Assembly (NCBI RefSeq): GCF_017310035.1
Contig: NZ_CP022296.1
Span: forward strand, 3,782,001 to 3,846,000
Source of the DNA: Nocardioides sp. S5
GTDB lineage: Bacteria > Actinomycetota > Actinomycetes > Propionibacteriales > Nocardioidaceae
Length of the DNA: 64,000 nucleotides
Direction: 5' to 3'
A program made the position numbers and the translations under genes. The notes beneath the pieces are model-generated. The model saw only the letters and a program-made list of their open reading frames with translations, did no database searches and was not told where the DNA came from. The first letter of the stretch is position 1; each line of letters opens with the position of its first letter. Below are positions 60,258 through 64,000 of the stretch, one piece after another.

Positions 60258-60917
60258 TCACCGTCCGGAGGGACCTTGGTCCCCCAGCAGCTTGGAGGCC
60301 AGCACCGCTGCCTGGGTGCGCCGCTCGAGGCCGAGCTTGGCCAGGATGCTGGAGACGTAGTTCTTGACCGTCTTCTCGGCGAGGAACATCTGCTCGGCGA
60401 TCTGCCGGTTGGTCAAGCCCTCGGCGATGTGGCCGAGCAGGATCCGCTCCTGGTCGGTCAGCGATGCCAGCTCGTCGGGGGTGCTGGGGCCGCTGCGGAT
60501 CCGCTCGAGGACGGTCGCGGTCATCGCGGGGTCGATGAGCGACCTGCCCGACGCCACGTGGCGCACCGCGGTGACCAGGTCGGAGCTGCGGATCTCCTTG
60601 AGGACGTAGCCCGAGGCGCCGGCCATGATCGCGGCGAAGAGCGCCTCGTCGTCGTCGTACGAGGTGAGGATGAGGGCGTTGATCGTCGGGTCCACGGCCC
60701 GCACCGCGCGGCACACCTCGATGCCGGAGCCGTCGGGCAGGCGGGCGTCGAGGACCGCCACGTGGGGTCGGAGCGCGGGGATCCGCGCCGTGGCCTCGGT
60801 GGCGCTGGCGGACTCACCGACCACCTCGATGTCGTCCTGCTGCTCGAGCAGGAACCTGAGCCCCTGTCGTACGACGTCGTGGTCGTCGAGGAGGTAGACG
60901 CGGATCGTTTCGGGCAT
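60258..60917 (-). CDS. DosR/DevR-like NarL-family response regulator
   Basis: 219 residues: receiver domain (1-125) with Asp11, Asp12 and phospho-acceptor Asp57 in VAVLDARLPDGSG, then a LuxR-type helix-turn-helix (ELASLTDQERILLGHIAEGL, TNRQIAEQMFLAEKTVKNYV, LAKLGLERRTQAAVLAS). The AEKTVKNYVS recognition helix is nearly that of M. tuberculosis DosR, which reads GGGACTTNNGNCCC-like sites. ATG at 60917 has GGTGGA about 9 bases upstream; an in-frame ATG at 60926 is the alternative. It is the cognate partner of the kinase at 57933-59507. Confidence 0.9.
   Translation of the reverse strand: MPETIRVYLLDDHDVVRQGLRFLLEQQDDIEVVGESASATEATARIPALRPHVAVLDARLPDGSGIEVCRAVRAVDPTINALILTSYDDDEALFAAIMAGASGYVLKEIRSSDLVTAVRHVASGRSLIDPAMTATVLERIRSGPSTPDELASLTDQERILLGHIAEGLTNRQIAEQMFLAEKTVKNYVSSILAKLGLERRTQAAVLASKLLGDQGPSGR
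60270..60283 (-). promoter_or_regulatory. DosR-like box upstream of doxX
   Basis: GGGACCTTGGTCCC is a perfect 14-bp palindrome. It lies inside the last codons of the response-regulator gene (residues GDQGP) and 94-107 bases upstream of the doxX start, a usual distance for DosR activation. It is related to the box at 57383-57396. Confidence 0.55.
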
Positions 60918-60979
60918 GGGGGACATTCCACCAGAAGGTCGCGCCGCCATGGGGACATCGGCACGGCAGACCTGAGGCC

Positions 60980-61516
60980 TCAGACGTCCGTCGCGCCGTC
61001 GATCGACTGGCGGACCAGGTCCGCGTGGCCGGCGTGGCGGGCGTACTCCTCGAGCATGTGCACCAGGACCCACCGCACGGTGACGGTCGGGCCCCTGGCC
61101 GGGTCGCGCGGTCGTGCGACCGGACGGCCCAGGTCCGGGTCCTCGGCCAGCACCGCGTCGAGGCACGCGTCCGAGTGCACGATCGCGGCGGCGAGCAGCG
61201 CGTCCAGCTCGGCGTGGGCCTCACCCGACGCGCTGTGCCAGTCCCAGTCCGGGTCGTCGTCCCAGGGTGCGGTGTCCCACGGCGGGGACGGCTCGTGGCC
61301 GGCGAGGTTGTAGGAGAACCAGTAGTCCTCGACGAAGGCGAGGTGCTTGAGCATCCCGCCGAGCGTCAGGTCGCTCGGCGCGAGCCGCTGGTCGAGCTGC
61401 GCGTCGTCCAGGCCCGCTGCCTGGAGCCGGATCGTCGCGCGGTAGTGGTCGAGGAAGCCGCGCAGCATCCCGACCTCGTCGGCGCTGTGGGGCGGGTCGG
61501 GCCGCTCGATCGTCAT
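60980..61516 (-). CDS. DinB/DUF664 superfamily protein
   Basis: 178-residue four-helix bundle of the DinB/DUF664 group. Metal-ligand histidines are seen in MLKHLAFVEDYWFSY and, near the C-terminus, LVHMLEEYARHAGHADLVRQ. MLRGFLDHYRATIRLQAAGL opens the fold. Relatives include mycothiol- and bacillithiol-dependent transferases, which would suit a mycothiol-producing host, but a direct role is not shown. TACCGT (61529-61524 on the minus strand) ends 7 nt before the ATG, supporting this start over the GTG at 61525. Confidence 0.83.
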   Translation of the reverse strand: MTIERPDPPHSADEVGMLRGFLDHYRATIRLQAAGLDDAQLDQRLAPSDLTLGGMLKHLAFVEDYWFSYNLAGHEPSPPWDTAPWDDDPDWDWHSASGEAHAELDALLAAAIVHSDACLDAVLAEDPDLGRPVARPRDPARGPTVTVRWVLVHMLEEYARHAGHADLVRQSIDGATDV

Positions 61517-61614
61517 GCGCCGCACGGTATCCGCGTGCGGCCGGCACGGCCATCGGATTGCAGGCCGGGTCGCAGGGCCGCCGGCTCGTCGGCGGCGAGG
61601 ATAGGCTCGCCTCC

Positions 61615-61965
61615 GTGCTGACCACCCCCTGTCCGTGCGGCACCGGCGAGGCGTACGACGCCTGCTGCGGACCGCTGCTGGCCAACACCTCGCAGGCGAG
61701 CTCTCCCGAGCAGCTGATGCGCTCGCGCTACACCGCCAACATCTGCAACGACGCCGACCACCTCTTCCGGACCTGGCACCCGCGCACCCGCCCCGACGAC
61801 GTCACGCCCGATCCCGCGACGAGGTGGACCGGGCTCCGGGTCCTCGCCGCCGAGGGCGACACGGTGGAGTTCGTCGCGTCCTTCGACGGCGGCTCGATGC
61901 ACGAGGTGAGCCGGTTCGAGCAGCGCGCCGGCCGGTGGGTCTACGTCGACGGCGAGGTCAGCTAG
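61615..61965 (+). CDS. YchJ-family (SEC-C-like) metal-binding protein
   Basis: 116 residues with the N-terminal Cys cluster TPCPCGTGEAYDACCGPLL expected to hold zinc, followed by an NTF2-like domain (SRYTANICNDADHLFRTWHP, TWTGL-like TRWTGLRVLAAEGDTVEFVA). It matches YchJ/UPF0225. Function unknown. TAGGCT (61602-61607) ends 7 nt before the GTG, a leaderless start. Its end overlaps the convergent YigZ gene by 8 bases. Confidence 0.85.
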   Translation: MLTTPCPCGTGEAYDACCGPLLANTSQASSPEQLMRSRYTANICNDADHLFRTWHPRTRPDDVTPDPATRWTGLRVLAAEGDTVEFVASFDGGSMHEVSRFEQRAGRWVYVDGEVS

Positions 61966-62596
61966 CGCCTGCGTCCAGGTCCACCCAGCGCTCGCCCACG
62001 GGCTCGGGCACCGACGCGCCGCCGGTGGCGGCGGCGACCATCTCCACCACGCGGACCACCTCGTCGGCGGGCGCGGCGAGCAGCAGCCGGACCCGGGCGT
62101 CGTACGCCGTCTCGAGCACCGTCACGCCCCGCGACCTCAGCTCGCCCTCCACCCGCCCGGCGTCGGCGTGGTCGAGGTCGAGCGCGAGCTCGGTGAACAG
62201 CGCACGTCGCAGCGTGCCCGCCTCGGCCAGCGCAGCGCGTACGGCGTCCCCGTAGGCCCGCACCAGTCCTCCGGCGCCGAGCAGCGTCCCGCCGAACCAC
62301 CGGGTGACCACGGCCGCGACGTCACTGACCCCGGCACCGCGGAGCACGTCGAGCATCGGCGCACCGGCCGTGCCGGCGGGCTCACCGTCGTCGGAGGAGC
62401 GCTGGACCGCGCCGCCCGGACCGAGCACGAAGGCCGAGCAGTGGTGGCGGGCGTCCCAGTGCTCGCGACGCAGCGACGCCACGAGCGCACGGGCCTCGTC
62501 CTCCTCGGCGACGCGGCGCAGCGTGCACAGGAAGCGCGAGCCGCGGTCCTCCACCTCGCCGGTCGCGTCGCGGGCGACGGTGACGTAGGTCGTCAC
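61958..62596 (-). CDS. YigZ/IMPACT-family protein
   Basis: 212-residue protein of the UPF0029 family. Motifs RGSRFLCTLRRVAEEDEARA, DARHHCSAFVLG, QRSSDDGEPAGTAGAPMLDV and VVTRWFGGTLLGAGGLVRAY are diagnostic; the C-terminal DUF1949 domain (about 140-205) follows. It resembles eukaryotic IMPACT, a modulator of translation-related kinases, but the bacterial role is not known. It overlaps the BrkB gene upstream by 4 bases (GTGA). Confidence 0.9.
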   Translation of the reverse strand: MTTYVTVARDATGEVEDRGSRFLCTLRRVAEEDEARALVASLRREHWDARHHCSAFVLGPGGAVQRSSDDGEPAGTAGAPMLDVLRGAGVSDVAAVVTRWFGGTLLGAGGLVRAYGDAVRAALAEAGTLRRALFTELALDLDHADAGRVEGELRSRGVTVLETAYDARVRLLLAAPADEVVRVVEMVAAATGGASVPEPVGERWVDLDAGAS

Positions 62597-63606
62597 GCCG
62601 GCTTGTCGGACCGCTCGTCCGGCTCCCGCTCGGACGGCCCCGGCTCCCAGCGCACGACCACCTTCTCGAAGCCCTTGTGGCGCTGCATGCGGGCATAGAG
62701 GGCGTACGCCTCGCGGTCGGCGTCGGTGAGCTGCACGTTGTCGGTGAAGGGCGTGAGCAGGGCCCGGGGCCACAGCCGCCGCGCGAGCACCACGTTGATC
62801 TCGGTCGCGAGCACCGCCATCACCGCCCCGATCCAGAGGAAGCCGATGAGGCCGAGGACCAGTCCGAAGGTGCTGGTCATCGACGAGGTGTTGACCAGGA
62901 CGCGGTCGACGTAGGCGGCGCCGCCGAGCTGGAGCAGCTGCCACAGCACCGCGAGGGTGAAGCCGCCGGGCGCGGCACGCCAGAACGAGTGCTGGCCGGT
63001 CGCGGCGAAGCGGAACAGGTAGCTGAGCCCGGTGCCGACGACCAGCACCGTCAGCACCGGGAGCAGGGCCTTGAGGCCGCCGCCGATGACCTCGGTGAAC
63101 ACGTCGGTGGTGCTGGCGATGGTGGAGACGATCGTGACGGCGAGCAGCGACAGGCCGGCGGTCAGGAGCAGCAACAGCGTCTTGACCCGGGCGTAGAACG
63201 GGTTGGGACGGCTGTTGCGCGGGACGGACCAGGCCACGTGCTGGGTGTTCTGCAGCGCCTGGCCGAGCCCCAGCGCGCCGTAGAGGGCGGCAAGCCCACC
63301 GACCGCGACACCGGCGAACGAACCCTGGAGTCCCTCGGGGCGACCGAGCTCGTCGCCGATGATCGGGAACTGGGCGAGCGCGGAGTCGAGGATGGACTCC
63401 TGCCAGTTGGGCTCGCCGCGCAGGATGATGCCGAGGATCGACGTGCCGAGCAGCATCAGCGGGAAGATCGCGATGAAGGCGTAGTAGGTCAGCGCCGCCG
63501 CGAGGTAGGGACCCTGGTCGTCGAAGTACTTGTAGACCACCGCGAGGGGGAAGCCGAGGACAGGGTGGCGGCGCTGGAACGCGTCGACTGACCCCACGGC
63601 TCCCAC
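62593..63606 (-). CDS. YihY/BrkB-family inner-membrane protein (copy 2)
   Basis: 337 residues with six helices: FPLAVVYKYFDDQGPYLAAA with ALTYYAFIAIFPLML is the family opening, then LGLGQALQNTQHVAWSVPRN and FGLVLGLIGFLWIGAVMAVL. A charged C-terminal tail (EPGPSEREPDERSDKPA) is cytoplasmic. TAGCCT (63618-63613 on the minus strand) ends 6 nt before the GTG, so the mRNA is probably leaderless and carries yigZ. It is the second member of this family in the window, the first at 26831. Confidence 0.88.
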   Translation of the reverse strand: MGAVGSVDAFQRRHPVLGFPLAVVYKYFDDQGPYLAAALTYYAFIAIFPLMLLGTSILGIILRGEPNWQESILDSALAQFPIIGDELGRPEGLQGSFAGVAVGGLAALYGALGLGQALQNTQHVAWSVPRNSRPNPFYARVKTLLLLLTAGLSLLAVTIVSTIASTTDVFTEVIGGGLKALLPVLTVLVVGTGLSYLFRFAATGQHSFWRAAPGGFTLAVLWQLLQLGGAAYVDRVLVNTSSMTSTFGLVLGLIGFLWIGAVMAVLATEINVVLARRLWPRALLTPFTDNVQLTDADREAYALYARMQRHKGFEKVVVRWEPGPSEREPDERSDKPA

Positions 63607-63641
63607 GAGGGGAGGCTACCGCCTGGGTGAGCGGCGCCCGG

Positions 63642-64000
63642 TCACCACCAGCCGAGCAGCTGCCCGCCGAGCCGCACCACGAAGCCGGCGACGACGACGA
63701 GGAAGAACGCGCGGACGAACTTCGCGCCGCGCGCCATCGCCAGCCTCGCTCCGAGGTAGCCGCCGGTGATGTTGGCCGCCGCCATCGGCAGGGCCAGCTC
63801 CCAGATGACTGCGCCCTGCGGGACGAAGACGACCAGCGCGGCCAGGTTGGTCGCCCAGTTGGCGAGCTTGGCCTTGGCCGAGGCCTCGAGGAAGTTGTAA
63901 CCGAGCAGGCCGACGAGGGCGAAGACGAGGAACGAGCCGGTGCCGGGCCCGATGGCGCCGTCGTAGAAGCCGATCGTCAGGCCGGTGAGCACGACGACGG
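63642..64000 (-). CDS. TSUP/TauE-SafE family transporter, C-terminal part (cut by window edge)
   Basis: The last roughly 118 residues of a membrane protein of the YfcA/TauE group: TIGFYDGAIGPGTGSFLVFA carries the family GPGTGSF motif, followed by LEASAKAKLANWATNLAALV and helices to the end. The frame is open to base 64000, so the N-terminal half lies outside. Substrates in the family are sulfite, sulfoacetate and related anions; which one applies here is unknown. It lies 35 bases upstream of the leaderless BrkB promoter. Confidence 0.85.
   Translation of the reverse strand, partial: VVVLTGLTIGFYDGAIGPGTGSFLVFALVGLLGYNFLEASAKAKLANWATNLAALVVFVPQGAVIWELALPMAAANITGGYLGARLAMARGAKFVRAFFLVVVAGFVVRLGGQLLGWW

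Overview
The window is high-GC, densely coded DNA with short or overlapping gene junctions, frequent GTG starts and CGTACG-rich codons. A mycothiol S-conjugate amidase, a short-chain cis-prenyltransferase of the Rv1086 type, a PIN-PhoH (PhoH2) protein, a DUF4307 protein, an MtrA-like site and a DosS/DosR-like pair all point to an actinomycete. The overall style fits Nocardioides or a close relative of the Nocardioidaceae; the genus is inferred from style, not proven. I see no rRNA or tRNA gene, CRISPR array, transposase, integrase or phage gene.

Layout. 1-11.3 kb: the end of an ABC importer, class I fumarase, two tandem B12-binding MerR regulators resembling the CarH/LitR photoreceptors, a spermidine-synthase-like protein, a transpeptidase, class II fumarase, and a copper-type promoter driving a frameshifted DUF4396 gene. 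11.3-18.1 kb: cell-envelope genes (lytic transglycosylase, PhoH2, cis-prenyltransferase, TrhA/hemolysin III, glycosyltransferase). 18.1-37.3 kb: a carbohydrate region. One minus-strand operon runs binding protein, two permeases, LacI regulator, GH3 glycosidase, polysaccharide deacetylase, alditol oxidase. A second locus has a binding protein and two permeases divergent from GH42 beta-galactosidase, a DeoR regulator and GH36 alpha-galactosidase. BrkB and nagA lie between them. 37.3-46.7 kb: a core block (mca, DUF4307, greA) and a five-gene operon metB-DUF202-mutL-AI-2E-ilvA. 46.7-53.3 kb: mixed genes including msrA, phosphatidylcholine synthase, a subtilase and an ABC1 kinase. 53.3-60.9 kb: an AAA+/GNAT/VWA operon, then a DosS/DosR-like hypoxia or redox locus with PPOX and DoxX genes that share a GGGACCTT-type box. 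60.9-64 kb: small housekeeping and membrane genes, ending in a cut TSUP transporter.

Features that tie the window together: (1) about fifteen genes have a -10-like TANNNT hexamer 6-8 nt before the start codon, as expected for leaderless mRNAs; (2) three large intergenic palindromic elements lie just 3' of genes at 12.2, 40.2 and 52.8 kb; (3) the gene set fumC, phoH2, uppS, trhA, mca, Rv1083-like, DUF4307, greA and metB recalls the Mycobacterium tuberculosis Rv1079-Rv1098c neighbourhood, here split by the roughly 20 kb sugar region.
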